Source: Paenibacillus sp. FSL H7-0331
GTDB lineage: Bacteria; Bacillota; Bacilli; Paenibacillales; NBRC-103111
Assembly: GCF_001956045.1 (NCBI RefSeq)
Contig: NZ_MRTH01000001.1
Span: 62,001 to 126,000, forward strand
Reading direction: 5' to 3'
DNA: 64,000 nucleotides
Shown: piece by piece, positions 37,831 to 47,130 of the stretch
Layout: each line of letters starts with the position of its first letter
How positions within the stretch are numbered: position 1 is the stretch's first letter
Notes under the pieces: model-generated
Database searches by the model: none
Told to the model about the DNA's origin: nothing
The model's input: only the letters and a program-made list of their open reading frames with translations
Made by a program: the position numbers and the translations under genes

Positions 37831-40599
37831 TTATACCTCTGCCCTTAGCTTGATAACTTCCGCGCAGCGTTTGCACAAGGTCGGATGTTTCGCATCCAAA
37901 CCCACATCCTTGGTAACATTCCAGCAGCGCTCACATTTTTCACCTTCAGCTATTTTCACCTGTACAGACAACCCTTTGGATGAACGAGCACCCTCTGGTG
38001 CCGTCGTTCCAGCCTCATGGACCTCAACGGCAGAAACAATAAACAATTGCTCCAATTGCTCTAAACCGGCTATCAGCTGCGCTTGCTCCGCATTTGGATA
38101 TAAATGAACGGCTGCACCGAGCGAATTCCCGATCATTTTTTCCTTACGTGCATCCTCCAAAGCCTTCAGAACATCATCACGAACAACGATAAACTGCTCC
38201 CACTTGGATTCCATCTTTTCATCGAACAGCGTCGTATCCACTTCCGGCAGCTCGCTTAGTTGAATGCTGTCCAACTCAGTACCTGGAATGTACTTCCATA
38301 CTTCATCCGCGGTATGCGGCAAAATCGGAGCAATTAACTTAGTTATTACCGTCAAGGCATCATATAATACGGTTTGTGCTGCTTTTCTACCCGAATCGGA
38401 CGGGGCGCTTGCGTAAAGTCTGTCTTTAATAATGTCCAGATAAAAAGCACTCATCTCCACTGCACAGAAATGGTGTACAGACTGATACACAATATGAAAC
38501 TCGTAGGCGTCATATGCCTTGATAACACGGTCTGTCATCCGGTTCAAACGTGCCAGTGCAAAGCGGTCCAACTCATTCATTTGGTCAGGAGCCACACGAT
38601 CTGCTGTCGGGTTAAAGTCAGACAAATTCCCCAGCAAGAAACGCAGCGTGTTCCGAATCTTACGATACACTTCGGTAATTTGATTCAAAATATTGTCCGA
38701 AATGCGTACATCCGATTGGTAATCAACCGAAGAAACCCACAAGCGTAAAATATCGGCGCCCAGCTTGTCGCATACTTTATTAGGGTCAATGGTATTGCCC
38801 AGTGATTTGGACATTTTACGCCCTTCACCATCCAACGTAAACCCATGACTCAAAATTCCTTTATACGGCGATTGTCCGTGCACAGCAACACCCGTAATTA
38901 AAGAAGAATTGTACCAGCCGCGGTATTGGTCCGAGCCTTCCAAATACAGATCTGCCGGCCATTCCAGCTCGTCTCTTGTTTCAAGAACAGCTACATGACT
39001 GGATCCGGAATCAAACCATACGTCCATGATGTCGGTTTCCTTACGGAATTCAGTATCCCCGCTTATCGGGCAAACCGTACCTTCTGGCAATAGCTCGGAT
39101 GCATCCTTTTGAAACCAGGCATTGGAGCCTTCACGCTCAAAAATTTGAGCCACATGCTCAATCGTTTCCTTATTGACGAGCGGCACATTGCTGTTCCGTC
39201 CGTAAAAAATCGGAATCGGTACCCCCCATACCCGTTGACGCGAAATGCACCAATCGCCACGATCTGCGATCATATTATGTAGACGAACTTCACCCCAGGC
39301 TGGAGTCCATTTTACCTTTTTGATTTCCTCCAGCATTTCTTCGCGAAACTTGTCTACAGATGCAAACCACTGCTCGGTGGCACGGAAAATAACCGGCTTC
39401 TTTGTCCGCCAATCATGCGGATATTGATGCTGGATCAAGCTCATATGAAGCAAATGCCCTGATTCTTTCAGCATTTCGGTGATCACTTTATTGCCTTTAT
39501 CGTAGAACATTCCTTCAAATCCTGGCGCTTCCGCTGTAAAATGACCTTGATCATCCACAGGACACAGCACACCGAGATTGTAGCGTTGACCAATCACAAA
39601 GTCATCTTCCCCGTGACCCGGCGCGGTATGTACACAGCCCGTACCCGCTTCCAGTGTGACATGATCTCCTACCATGACAAGTGATGTCCGATCGTAGAAC
39701 GGATGCTGACACAACACATGCTCAAGCTCACTGCCCTTAATTTGAAACAATACCTTAACATCAGTCCAGCCAATTTCCTTGGATACGGCTTCGAGCAAGC
39801 CTTGGGCCACCACATACTTCTTGCCTTCCACTTCGACAAGCGCGTATTCGAAATCAGGATGCAAGGAAATACCCAGATTGGCAGGCAGCGTCCAAGGTGT
39901 CGTCGTCCAAATCACAATCGAAGCATCCTCTGGCAGCTTGCCTTTACCGTCTTTCACTTGAAAAGCGACATACACAGAGGTAGACGTTTTATCCTGGTAT
40001 TCGATTTCTGCTTCAGCTAGCGCACTTTCCGAGGATGGGGACCAATAAACTGGCTTAAGTCCTTTATAAATATAGCCTTTGTTCACCATTTCACCAAATA
40101 CGCGGATTTGCTGAGCTTCGTATTTGGGCTGCAGTGTAATATAAGGATTGTTCCAATCGCCACGAACGCCTAAGCGTTTGAATTGCGCCTTCTGCCGTTC
40201 AACCGATTGCAGTGCGTAGTCCTTACAGTATTCGCGAAACTCATGAACGCTCATTTTTTTACGGTCAATTTTGTCGTTGTTGGCAACAGCCTGCTCAATC
40301 GGCAAACCATGTGTATCCCAGCCTGGAACGTAAGGCGCGTCGTAGCCCTGCATCGTTTTGAAACGTACAATAATATCTTTAAGTACCTTGTTCAACGCAT
40401 GTCCAATATGAATATCGCCATTCGCATAGGGAGGTCCATCATGCAAAATAAACTTAGGCTTTCCCTTGCGGCTCTCCTGTACCTTGCTATAAATATCAAT
40501 TTCTTCCCAATGCTGCTGCATGCCTGGTTCGGCTTGCGGCAAGTTGCCTCTCATCGGAAAATCAGTTTGTAATAGGTTTAATGTTTTGCCATAATCCAT
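37831..40599 (-). CDS. ileS: Isoleucyl-tRNA synthetase IleS
   Basis: Class I synthetase of 922 residues. HIGH motif HIGHALNK (64-71), editing domain CP1 ([26 protein letters not shown]), KMSKS motif [10 protein letters not shown], and a C-terminal zinc finger (CERCWNV ... LCKRCAEV). This is the bacterial type 1 enzyme. AAGGAG lies 10 nt before the ATG. Its 340 nt leader is an isoleucine T-box. Confidence 0.97.
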   Translation of the reverse strand: MDYGKTLNLLQTDFPMRGNLPQAEPGMQQHWEEIDIYSKVQESRKGKPKFILHDGPPYANGDIHIGHALNKVLKDIIVRFKTMQGYDAPYVPGWDTHGLPIEQAVANNDKIDRKKMSVHEFREYCKDYALQSVERQKAQFKRLGVRGDWNNPYITLQPKYEAQQIRVFGEMVNKGYIYKGLKPVYWSPSSESALAEAEIEYQDKTSTSVYVAFQVKDGKGKLPEDASIVIWTTTPWTLPANLGISLHPDFEYALVEVEGKKYVVAQGLLEAVSKEIGWTDVKVLFQIKGSELEHVLCQHPFYDRTSLVMVGDHVTLEAGTGCVHTAPGHGEDDFVIGQRYNLGVLCPVDDQGHFTAEAPGFEGMFYDKGNKVITEMLKESGHLLHMSLIQHQYPHDWRTKKPVIFRATEQWFASVDKFREEMLEEIKKVKWTPAWGEVRLHNMIADRGDWCISRQRVWGVPIPIFYGRNSNVPLVNKETIEHVAQIFEREGSNAWFQKDASELLPEGTVCPISGDTEFRKETDIMDVWFDSGSSHVAVLETRDELEWPADLYLEGSDQYRGWYNSSLITGVAVHGQSPYKGILSHGFTLDGEGRKMSKSLGNTIDPNKVCDKLGADILRLWVSSVDYQSDVRISDNILNQITEVYRKIRNTLRFLLGNLSDFNPTADRVAPDQMNELDRFALARLNRMTDRVIKAYDAYEFHIVYQSVHHFCAVEMSAFYLDIIKDRLYASAPSDSGRKAAQTVLYDALTVITKLIAPILPHTADEVWKYIPGTELDSIQLSELPEVDTTLFDEKMESKWEQFIVVRDDVLKALEDARKEKMIGNSLGAAVHLYPNAEQAQLIAGLEQLEQLFIVSAVEVHEAGTTAPEGARSSKGLSVQVKIAEGEKCERCWNVTKDVGLDAKHPTLCKRCAEVIKLRAEV

Positions 40600-40625
40600 T
40601 AATGTTCATCTCCTTCATTATATAC

Positions 40626-40900
40626 AAAAAAACCTCCCATCCCCATAGGGACGAGAAGCCTCGCGTTACCACCCTGATTAAGACTTGCAGCTGTGCGCCA
40701 GACTTCTGTTCAGAAATCTCCGGCTTGCAGCCCAATAGCCTTCACTCAACAATCGTTAACGGGATTAGCCGATCCTCTCTACTGCTGGTTCAAGAGAATG
40801 CTCCTGGGTGATTTTCCATTACTGCAAAGATCGGGCTCGCACCAATCCCCGACTCGCTTTCCTTGCGTACGTAACCTACTCTTCCCACTCATCGCTTTTT
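40626..40900 (-). promoter_or_regulatory. T-box riboswitch (tRNA-Ile sensing) upstream of ileS
   Basis: Read on the minus strand, the T-box AGGGTGGTAACGCGAGG is at 40659-40675, followed by a 10 bp terminator stem and a T run (40626-40659). In stem I the specifier AUC (40810-40812), in context GAAAAUCACC, reads isoleucine. Uncharged tRNA-Ile should induce ileS and possibly the downstream DUF5665 gene. Confidence 0.95.
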
Positions 40901-40906
40901 GTGATC

Positions 40907-40935
40907 ATTGTAGCAGTTTATTTTGCAATAGGCAA
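40907..40935 (-). promoter_or_regulatory. Sigma-A promoter of ileS
   Basis: Minus-strand TTGCCT (40930-40935) and TACAAT (40907-40912) separated by 17 nt, just upstream of the T-box. It lies in the short gap behind divIVA. Confidence 0.75.
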
Positions 40936-40941
40936 GCCGAC

Positions 40942-41421
40942 TTAAGCTTGTTCAATTTCGATCCGTTCCATAGCATTCCAATCCTCTTGACCGAGCAGTT
41001 CAAGCTGTGCTTCCAGCAAAGTGCGAAAGCGTGTACGATAGATCGAAGCCTGCTTTTTGAGCTCTTCGATTTCCACAGAGATTTTGCGGGATTTCGTCAA
41101 GGATTCATTAATAATCCGGTCCGCATTTTTCTCGGCTTCCTTTATAATGAGCTGCGCCTCTTTTTTGGAATTGCTCCTTAACTCGTCGGCAGCTTCCTGA
41201 GCCACGATAATGGTCTTGCTCAAGGTTTCTTCGATACTGGAAAAATGATTAAGACGCTCCTGGATCGCAGCAAGCTGATTCTGCAAGTCCTTATTCTCAC
41301 GGATATTTGCTTCATAATCTTTGATGATTTGGTCCAAAAACTCGTTTACTTGATCTTCATCATAACCTCGGAATGATCGGCCAAATTCTTTATTATGTAT
41401 ATCCAACGGTGTTAAAGCCAT
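40942..41421 (-). CDS. divIVA: Cell-division initiation/polarity protein DivIVA
   Basis: Coiled-coil protein of 159 residues that binds curved membrane at poles and septa. The conserved N-terminus MALTPLDIHNKEFGRSFRGYDEDQVNEFLDQI is followed by two long coiled coils (about 30-60 and 65-140). AGGAGG lies 7 nt before the ATG at 41421; the longer frame is rejected. It sits between ylmH and ileS, as in Bacillus. Confidence 0.95.
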   Translation of the reverse strand: MALTPLDIHNKEFGRSFRGYDEDQVNEFLDQIIKDYEANIRENKDLQNQLAAIQERLNHFSSIEETLSKTIIVAQEAADELRSNSKKEAQLIIKEAEKNADRIINESLTKSRKISVEIEELKKQASIYRTRFRTLLEAQLELLGQEDWNAMERIEIEQA

Positions 41422-41565
41422 TGCTGCACCTCCTGAAAATTTGACATCAGTCCGGGAATCTCCGAGACTTGCTGTCCGACGCGTATTGCTATATTCGACG
41501 ACACCTTCGTTATTTCCTTCATTTATCCAAAAAAACCTGAAAATTTTAACAAAAAAAATCGGCAA

Positions 41566-42357
41566 TCACGCATATTTGCCGATTCTTAACCGATATCTTC
41601 CTTTTTTCGTGACACCTTCTACTTCGAGCACCTGAAACCGCCCAAAGCCTTGCAAGGATACAACATCACCTGATTTCAAAGGCTTGCTCGGATCCTCTTC
41701 CTGCTTCCAGTTCAGCTTGCAGCGTCCCGCTTTAATGGGAATCAGGATTTTGGCACGGCTCAGATGATAAACGTCACTGACAATACCATCCAAGCGAAGC
41801 GAAGCCACAGACAGCGTCATTTCTTCTAGCCTCGTAGGGGACACTTGCAGTTGGTCAATCGTTAGCTGCTGGGTCTGAACATGCACGCGATGCACCTGCT
41901 GCAAATTCAGTCGCATATAATCAGCTACTTCTGATGCCACGATAAACTGACAGCCCTGATCGGTTACATAAATATCTCCGACTTTCTCACGCTTCATACC
42001 GAGCGCAAGAATCGAACCCATGTAATCCCCATGGTCCAGATCCTTCAGCTTATTGTCCAATGATGTAACAGAAATCAAGCTGATTCCCATATCCTCTTTA
42101 TCCAATGCGCGATATTCAGGTGCTACAAAGGCTCTCTTACGTTCCGCTTGCTCGTGTCCACCATCAAACCGGATATGAATATCCATGCTTCGATTGGCAA
42201 GCGTTGATAAAATGAAAGCCTGCCTCGGGTCCAGAAAATCGGTTAATTTAACCATGTGCTGCTCCGCGCGTGCAATCCATTCGGCAGCCTTATCTACAAA
42301 ACGATGCTCATCCGGATGAAAGTGGGTGTATACTTGCTCCCTGTTCTTCTCCATCAT
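41566..42357 (-). CDS. ylmH: YlmH, S4-domain RNA-binding protein of the division cluster
   Basis: A 263-residue protein with a globular N-terminal part (FVDKAAEWI..., RFDGGHEQAERKRAFVAPEY) and a C-terminal S4 RNA-binding domain (about 185-245, LRLDGIVSDVYHLSRAKILIPIKAGRCKLNWK). Homologues bind ribosome-associated RNA; YlmH has been linked to rescue of stalled large subunits. The start overlaps the ylmG stop (ATGA). Confidence 0.92.
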   Translation of the reverse strand: MMEKNREQVYTHFHPDEHRFVDKAAEWIARAEQHMVKLTDFLDPRQAFILSTLANRSMDIHIRFDGGHEQAERKRAFVAPEYRALDKEDMGISLISVTSLDNKLKDLDHGDYMGSILALGMKREKVGDIYVTDQGCQFIVASEVADYMRLNLQQVHRVHVQTQQLTIDQLQVSPTRLEEMTLSVASLRLDGIVSDVYHLSRAKILIPIKAGRCKLNWKQEEDPSKPLKSGDVVSLQGFGRFQVLEVEGVTKKGRYRLRIGKYA

Positions 42358-42623
42358 TTAATAAAAAACAACAGGACAGCTGCAATACCTTGCCCAACAA
42401 AGCGTAAAGCAATTAGCGCAACGATCGGCGAGATATCGATAACTCCGGCGATAGGTGGAATAAACCGACGAAAAATGGACAAATACGGTTCACACAGCTT
42501 GCCCAATATTTCACCAATAAAGCTTTCTTTTGCACTAGGCAGCCATGATAACAGCACGTAGGCGATCAGCATGTATGTATAGATTTCAATAAGTGTGTTA
42601 ACGTAGCCAACAATAGCAAACAA
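42354..42623 (-). CDS. ylmG: YggT family membrane protein YlmG
   Basis: A small protein of about 89 residues with two transmembrane segments (IYTYMLIAYVLLSWLP and PIVALIALRFVGQGIAAVLLF) and the YggT motif LCEPYLSIFRRFIPPIAGVIDISPI. Its role is unknown, but it lies in the division gene cluster next to sepF, and plastid homologues affect nucleoid and division patterns. I chose the TTG at 42623, with GAGGTG 6 nt upstream; a GTG three codons earlier is possible. Confidence 0.9.
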   Translation of the reverse strand: MFAIVGYVNTLIEIYTYMLIAYVLLSWLPSAKESFIGEILGKLCEPYLSIFRRFIPPIAGVIDISPIVALIALRFVGQGIAAVLLFFIK

Positions 42624-42655
42624 ACGATTCACCTCGATTTAGAATGTGGTTGGAG

Positions 42656-43078
42656 CTAGCCCTCGTTATTCAGTATTTCCGAAATCGAGCCATGAATTTC
42701 AACCGTGTCCGGTGTGCACAGAAAAATATTAGGACCAATTTTGGAAATCGAACCATTGAGCGCATAAACAGTGCCGCTTAAAAAGTCAACAATGCGGGTT
42801 GCCTGATCCGGACGAACCAGATGAAGATTGACAACGACTGGGCGGCGTGAACGCAAGTGGTCGGCAATTTCCTGTGTGTCCTCATAGGACTTTGGCTCAT
42901 TCAGTATGACTCTCACTTGCTTGGCTGAATGTATGCTGACAATGTTTCCTTTATTTTTACGTTGCTCCACGGGATTGGTTTCATGTTCTTCGGTATGCTC
43001 AGTGACATGTTCACGTTCCGTGATCTCTTCTTCTTCCTGAATCCCGATAAAATTCATAAACTTATTCATCACACCCAT
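42656..43078 (-). CDS. sepF: Cell division protein SepF
   Basis: A 140-residue protein with an N-terminal amphipathic membrane-binding helix (MNKFMNFIGI), an acidic linker (EEEEITEREHVTEHTEEHE) and the DUF552 core (VRVILNEPKSYEDTQEIADHLRSRRPVVVNL ... RIVDFLSGTVYALNGSISKIGPNIFLCTP). SepF polymerises into rings and anchors FtsZ. AGGAGG lies 9 nt before the ATG at 43078. Its upstream region holds a tandem repeat. Confidence 0.95.
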   Translation of the reverse strand: MGVMNKFMNFIGIQEEEEITEREHVTEHTEEHETNPVEQRKNKGNIVSIHSAKQVRVILNEPKSYEDTQEIADHLRSRRPVVVNLHLVRPDQATRIVDFLSGTVYALNGSISKIGPNIFLCTPDTVEIHGSISEILNNEG

Positions 43079-43092
43079 CACAAATCTCCTCC

Positions 43093-43189
43093 TTATAGTT
43101 TTCGTATAAAACTGTCTTCGTAAGCATCACTTTATAGTTTTCGTATAAAACTGTCTTCGTAAGCATCACTTTATAGTTTTCGCAAGCAT
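43093..43189 (+). repeat. 39-bp tandem repeat (two copies plus a truncated third) between sepF and ylmE
   Basis: The unit starts at 43093, 43132 and 43171. Each has a small hairpin (AGTTTT/AAAACT) followed by CTTCGTAAGCAT; the third copy has lost its middle part. The same hairpin-plus-CTTCGTARGCAT plan recurs upstream of divIB, so this is a dispersed repeat family. Confidence 0.9.
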
Positions 43190-43198
43190 ACTGCGCGG

Positions 43199-43882
43199 CT
43201 ATTCTTTACCTACTAATACGGTTCCGAGACGTATCCAGGTCGCGCCTTCTTCGATAGCGACTTCAAAATCATTGGACATGCCCATAGATAAATGCTTAAT
43301 TTCATAACCCAATACCTGTTCGCGATTTAATTCATCCCGCAATCGACGAAGCTCACGAAATACCGGTCTGGTCGATTCAGGCTCTGCTTCATAGGGCGCC
43401 ATTGTCATCAAGCCAACTATTCGGATATGCGGCATATCTCGCAGCTTGTCAACAAAAGAGTCCAGTTCCTCAGGAGGCAGTCCATACTTGGTCTCTTCCC
43501 CGGATACATTCAGCTGTATAAAGCAGGATACAGTCAGACTCTGAGCGGCAGCCTTCTTTTCAATTTCGGTAGCTAGGGATAGCCGGTCAAGTGAATGAAT
43601 GTAAGCGAATTTACCAATGACATCCTTTACCTTGTTCGTTTGCAAATGCCCGATAAAATGCCACACTGCCTGATCATGAAAAACTTCCCACTTGGGCTGA
43701 ACATCCTGCCAACGGTTTTCCCCAATATGGTTCATCCCCAAACGGATGGCCTCACCTGTGGTTGCAAGCGAAACATACTTCGTTACAGCAATGATCTGCA
43801 CATCTTTACGGTCTCTATTCGCACGGTCACATGCTTGCTTGACTTTATCTTCTACAAATTCAATATGCTGATTCAGCTTCAA
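43199..43882 (-). CDS. ylmE: YggS-family PLP homeostasis protein YlmE
   Basis: A PLP-binding protein with an alanine-racemase-like barrel and no known catalytic role, about 227 residues. The PLP lysine is in IIAVTKYVS; HFIGHLQTNKVK, YIHSLDRLSLA, LMTMAPYEAEPE and LSMGMSNDFEVAIEEGATWIRLG are family signatures. I prefer the TTG at 43882, with GAGGTGA 7 nt upstream; a GTG at 43894 is an alternative. pgeF ends just upstream. Confidence 0.93.
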   Translation of the reverse strand: MKLNQHIEFVEDKVKQACDRANRDRKDVQIIAVTKYVSLATTGEAIRLGMNHIGENRWQDVQPKWEVFHDQAVWHFIGHLQTNKVKDVIGKFAYIHSLDRLSLATEIEKKAAAQSLTVSCFIQLNVSGEETKYGLPPEELDSFVDKLRDMPHIRIVGLMTMAPYEAEPESTRPVFRELRRLRDELNREQVLGYEIKHLSMGMSNDFEVAIEEGATWIRLGTVLVGKE

Positions 43883-43896
43883 ACGGGAGGTCACCT

Positions 43897-44754
43897 CTAT
43901 TCATACAAACCAATCCAGGCAGCCATTCTGCCTGTTTTTCCCGCTTCTTTGCGATGAGAAAAAAAGATATCGGAGCGGCAGCTTGTGCATAAACTACTCA
44001 TTTCGATATGGGATGGCATAATTCCTGCTTTTATCATAATTTGTCGGTTCATTTGTTGCAAGTTTAAGTTGTATTTCCCATTCTGTTTGCTTTCATAGAT
44101 AGGGATGTTTCCATTTGCTTCTGTATTGGATATGTCTAACTTCTGCATGAGCGAGCTAAATTGCGAGACCACAGTATCATTTACCTCATAACAGCACCCT
44201 TGAATCGACGGGCCTATTGCAGCCATCACGTGCTCTGCCTTCGTTCCATATTCCTGATGCATAAGGTTCAACGTATGAGTTGCTATTTGAAGTACAGTCC
44301 CTTTCCACCCCGCATGAGCTAGTCCGACCACACGCCCCACCGGATCGTAAAAATACAGGGGTACACAATCAGCAAACATCACGTGCAGAAACAGTCCTGA
44401 CTCATTGGTTATAAAAGCATCCGTTGCTTGAATCGCTCGTTCACGCGAATCGATACCTGCCCCAGCATGCGACCGGGTTACTTTAAGCACCTTATTTCCG
44501 TGAACCTGCTCCGCATAAGTGCACTGTTGTAAATCGACATGCAGAGCTTCTGCTAATTTATGACGATTGGTTACGACATCCTCATGTATATCCTCAACAT
44601 GCAGACCGCAGTTCAAGCTGCCAAATTCACCGCTGCTAACGCCTCCATGACGCGAGGTGAAACCGGCTGTAAGTCCGCTGTCGCGTTCCATCCAGCTGCG
44701 TATAAACAACAATTCGCACCCATTATCAGCTTGCTCCGGCACGAACGGCTCCAT
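43897..44754 (-). CDS. pgeF: Purine nucleoside phosphorylase / multicopper-oxidase-like protein YlmD (YfiH/PgeF family)
   Basis: A 285-residue protein of the DUF152/YfiH family. Metal-site residues are seen in AEQVHGNKV, FADCVPLYFYDP and GLAHAGWKGTV, with IGPSIQGCCYEV. Homologues process purine nucleosides or correct misincorporated residues in peptidoglycan precursors. AAGGGGGTC lies about 8 nt before the ATG. It lies between ylmC and ylmE, as in Bacillus. Confidence 0.92.
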   Translation of the reverse strand: MEPFVPEQADNGCELLFIRSWMERDSGLTAGFTSRHGGVSSGEFGSLNCGLHVEDIHEDVVTNRHKLAEALHVDLQQCTYAEQVHGNKVLKVTRSHAGAGIDSRERAIQATDAFITNESGLFLHVMFADCVPLYFYDPVGRVVGLAHAGWKGTVLQIATHTLNLMHQEYGTKAEHVMAAIGPSIQGCCYEVNDTVVSQFSSLMQKLDISNTEANGNIPIYESKQNGKYNLNLQQMNRQIMIKAGIMPSHIEMSSLCTSCRSDIFFSHRKEAGKTGRMAAWIGLYE

Positions 44755-44918
44755 AGTTGTAAGACCCCCTTCGTCAATCTGTCAGTTATCCATTTCGGTG
44801 TGTGTAAGTTTCCTGTATGCTTGACAGCTTACTCATATCCGCTTTCTACCAGTATACACGAAGCCGCGCTAAACAGCACCCCTTATGCAGCCCGATCTTG
44901 GCATATACATTCGTTTTC

Positions 44919-45224
44919 TTAGCCTTGTCCCCGATATTGTTTATTAAATTCATGATACGCCTCAGGCTCTTCTTTTTGGCGAAAGCTGCGAACATCATCA
45001 ATTTTGACCAGAACGACATCCATTCCGATTTTCACGATATTTTTCCAGGGGATAACGACATCAGTTGAGCCCCCAAACCAGCCAAAAAATCGGCCGCTGT
45101 TAGGCACAACAATCGACTCAATGGTCCCATTGCGCAGATCCAGCTCCAAATCGCTGATTTGACCTAGCTTCTTTCCGTCCACAATATTGATTACGTCCTT
45201 GGTTTGAAAATCTGATATTTTCAC
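44919..45224 (-). CDS. ylmC: YlmC/YmxH family sporulation protein (PRC-barrel)
   Basis: A 101-residue protein with a PRC-barrel fold: MKISDFQTKDVINIVDGKKLGQISDLELDLRNGTIESIVVP, then FFGWFGGSTDVVIPWKNIVKIG. It starts at GTG with a GGTGG site 8 nt upstream. Function is unknown; homologues are restricted to spore formers and lie behind sigG. A CATATAGT sequence upstream (45270-45277) weakly resembles a sigma-E -10 box. Confidence 0.9.
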   Translation of the reverse strand: MKISDFQTKDVINIVDGKKLGQISDLELDLRNGTIESIVVPNSGRFFGWFGGSTDVVIPWKNIVKIGMDVVLVKIDDVRSFRQKEEPEAYHEFNKQYRGQG

Positions 45225-45306
45225 GTTGTAACCACCACGTATTCATTGGATTGTTGATCTCTTTTATTTACTATATGTGAGACTTGGGCAAAATGTCATC
45301 TTCCAC

Positions 45307-45340
45307 AAAAAAACCTCCCTGCTGATTTCAGCAGAGAGGC
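45307..45340 (-). terminator. Terminator of sigG
   Basis: On the minus strand CCTCTCTGCTG pairs with CAGCAGGGAGG (one G-U pair) around a 4 nt loop and is followed by seven T residues. Confidence 0.92.
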
Positions 45341-45385
45341 CGCCTGGAAAGTTCCCCTTCCATATTAGGTGATTCGGACAAGCGA

Positions 45386-46168
45386 TTAGTTTTTGACATA
45401 CTTTTGCATTTGTGAAATCGCCGATTTTTCCAGACGCGATACCTGAGCCTGCGAAATGCCGATCTCGTCAGCTACCTCCATCTGTGTTTTGCCATCAAAG
45501 AACCGCATGGACAAAATCATTTTTTCCCGGGTATTCAGCTTGTGCATCGCTTCACGCAGGGCTATTCCCTCAATCCATGACACATCCTTATTCCGATCAT
45601 CACTAATTTGATCCATCACATAGATCGGGTCGCCGCCATCATGATAGATCGGCTCAAACAAAGATACAGGGTCCTGAATCGCGTCCAGAGCAAATACGAC
45701 ATCTTCCTTTGGAACATTCAAGGCTTCAGATATTTCATAAATAGTCGGTTCGCGCGAATTTTGATTCGTTAGACTGTCACGCACCTGCAAAGCTTTATAA
45801 GCGATATCCCGCAATGATCGGGATACCCGGATTGGATTGTTGTCTCGTAAGTAACGGCGGATTTCACCAATGATCATCGGTACCGCGTAGGTAGAAAATT
45901 TAACATTTTGGCCTAAATCAAAATTATCTATCGCCTTCATAAGTCCGATACATCCCACTTGAAACAAATCATCTACAAATTCGCCGCGATTATTGAAACG
46001 TTGAATCACACTCAGCACCAGTCTCAGATTACCATTCACCAGCTTCTCTCTGGCCGACCGCTCATGAAGGGTCTGTAATTTAACGAATAATTCGCGCATT
46101 TCCGCATTAGTTAGAACAGGAAGCTTTGCAGTATCTACACCACAAATCTCGACTTTGTTTCGGGTCAC
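45386..46168 (-). CDS. sigG: RNA polymerase sporulation sigma factor SigG
   Basis: Forespore-specific late sigma factor of 260 residues, nearly identical in layout to Bacillus sigma-G: RNKVEICGVDTAKLPVL, region 2 VNGNLRLVLSVIQRFNNRGEFVDDLFQVGCIGLMKAIDNFD, and region 4 KTQMEVADEIGISQAQVSRLEKSAI. The start is the GTG at 46168, with GGGAGG 8 nt upstream and the exact Bacillus length; the open frame upstream is not coding. A sigma-F/G-like promoter lies 33 nt upstream. Confidence 0.96.
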   Translation of the reverse strand: MTRNKVEICGVDTAKLPVLTNAEMRELFVKLQTLHERSAREKLVNGNLRLVLSVIQRFNNRGEFVDDLFQVGCIGLMKAIDNFDLGQNVKFSTYAVPMIIGEIRRYLRDNNPIRVSRSLRDIAYKALQVRDSLTNQNSREPTIYEISEALNVPKEDVVFALDAIQDPVSLFEPIYHDGGDPIYVMDQISDDRNKDVSWIEGIALREAMHKLNTREKMILSMRFFDGKTQMEVADEIGISQAQVSRLEKSAISQMQKYVKN

Positions 46169-46200
46169 CGTGATTACCTCCCAAGGAGAAACATTACTGT

Positions 46201-46230
46201 TAATTATCTCCTTGAGGTGTATTTTTATTC
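46201..46230 (-). promoter_or_regulatory. Possible sigma-F/sigma-G promoter of sigG
   Basis: On the minus strand GAATA (46226-46230), a 17 nt spacer and GATAATTA (46201-46208) resemble the sigma-G consensus (GNATR, CATNNTA), except for the first base of the -10. Position and known autoregulation of sigG support it. Confidence 0.4.
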
Positions 46231-46330
46231 GTGGCCTAATTTCGATTAAATTATTAGGCAAGCGCTACCAATTTAGGCTTAATAACAAAGGTTCCGCTTT
46301 CATGAGTATAAAAAATACTTTTATTGCTGC

Positions 46331-46359
46331 CAAAAAAGCCCCGGATTGGGCCCGGAGCT
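46331..46359 (-). terminator. Terminator of the spoIIGA-sigE operon
   Basis: On the minus strand AGCTCCGG and CCGGGGCT form a stem with a short loop, followed by six T residues. Confidence 0.88.
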
Positions 46360-46377
46360 GCTGAAATCAATTTGAAT

Positions 46378-47100
46378 CTACACCATCTTGTTAAACTCTT
46401 TACGCAGCCGCTTAATAATTCTTTTCTCGAGACGGGATATATAAGATTGGGAAATCCCAAGCATATCCGCAACATCCTTTTGCGTCTTCTCTTCTCCATT
46501 CTGTAGACCGAAGCGTAGCTCCATAATCGTTCTTTCGCGTTCGGAAAGCTTATCCAAAGCCTTGTGCAGCAGCTTGCGATCGACCTGCTCCTCTATATTA
46601 CGGTAAATCGTATCATTTTCGGTACCCAGGACATCCGACAAGAGCAGCTCATTGCCATCCCAATCAATGTTTAAAGGCTCATCAAAAGAAACTTCACTGC
46701 GGATTTTGTTATTCCGGCGCAAGTACATCAAAATTTCGTTCTCGATGCAACGTGAGGCGTAAGTGGCCAGCTTGATTTTTTTCTCGGGATCAAAGGTATT
46801 TACCGCTTTTATTAGCCCTATCGCACCAATCGAGACCAGATCCTCAATATTAATGCCGGTGTTCTCAAATTTGCGGGCAATGTACACGACCAGCCTCAGG
46901 TTACGTTCAATCAGCATGGCTCGTATGGCCGAATCACCTGTCGTCAGCTTGCCAAGCAAATATTCTTCCTCTTCACGGGTAAGCGGCGGCGGCAAGGCCT
47001 CGCTCCCTCCTATGTAGTAAATTTCCTCGCTTTTGAGCTTCAGCATCATCATCAGACGGTAGTAGCTGATTTGCATACGCAGCTTCCATTTTAACAGCAT
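46378..47100 (-). CDS. sigE: RNA polymerase sporulation sigma factor SigE precursor (pro-sigma-E)
   Basis: Early mother-cell sigma factor of 240 residues, very close to Bacillus sigma-E from [13 protein letters not shown] onward, with [20 protein letters not shown] and the C-terminal [36 protein letters not shown]. Residues 1 to about 27 form the hydrophobic/basic pro-sequence removed by SpoIIGA after septation. AAGGAGG lies 9 nt before the ATG. It follows spoIIGA by 30 nt. Confidence 0.97.
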   Translation of the reverse strand: MLLKWKLRMQISYYRLMMMLKLKSEEIYYIGGSEALPPPLTREEEEYLLGKLTTGDSAIRAMLIERNLRLVVYIARKFENTGINIEDLVSIGAIGLIKAVNTFDPEKKIKLATYASRCIENEILMYLRRNNKIRSEVSFDEPLNIDWDGNELLLSDVLGTENDTIYRNIEEQVDRKLLHKALDKLSERERTIMELRFGLQNGEEKTQKDVADMLGISQSYISRLEKRIIKRLRKEFNKMV

Positions 47101-47130
47101 GATCCTTATCCTCCTTACGCTTGTTGTAGG

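Noticed and set aside
43093..43189. Possible CRISPR array
   Set aside because: The 39-bp units are directly adjacent with no unique spacers, number only two and a fraction, and no cas gene is near.
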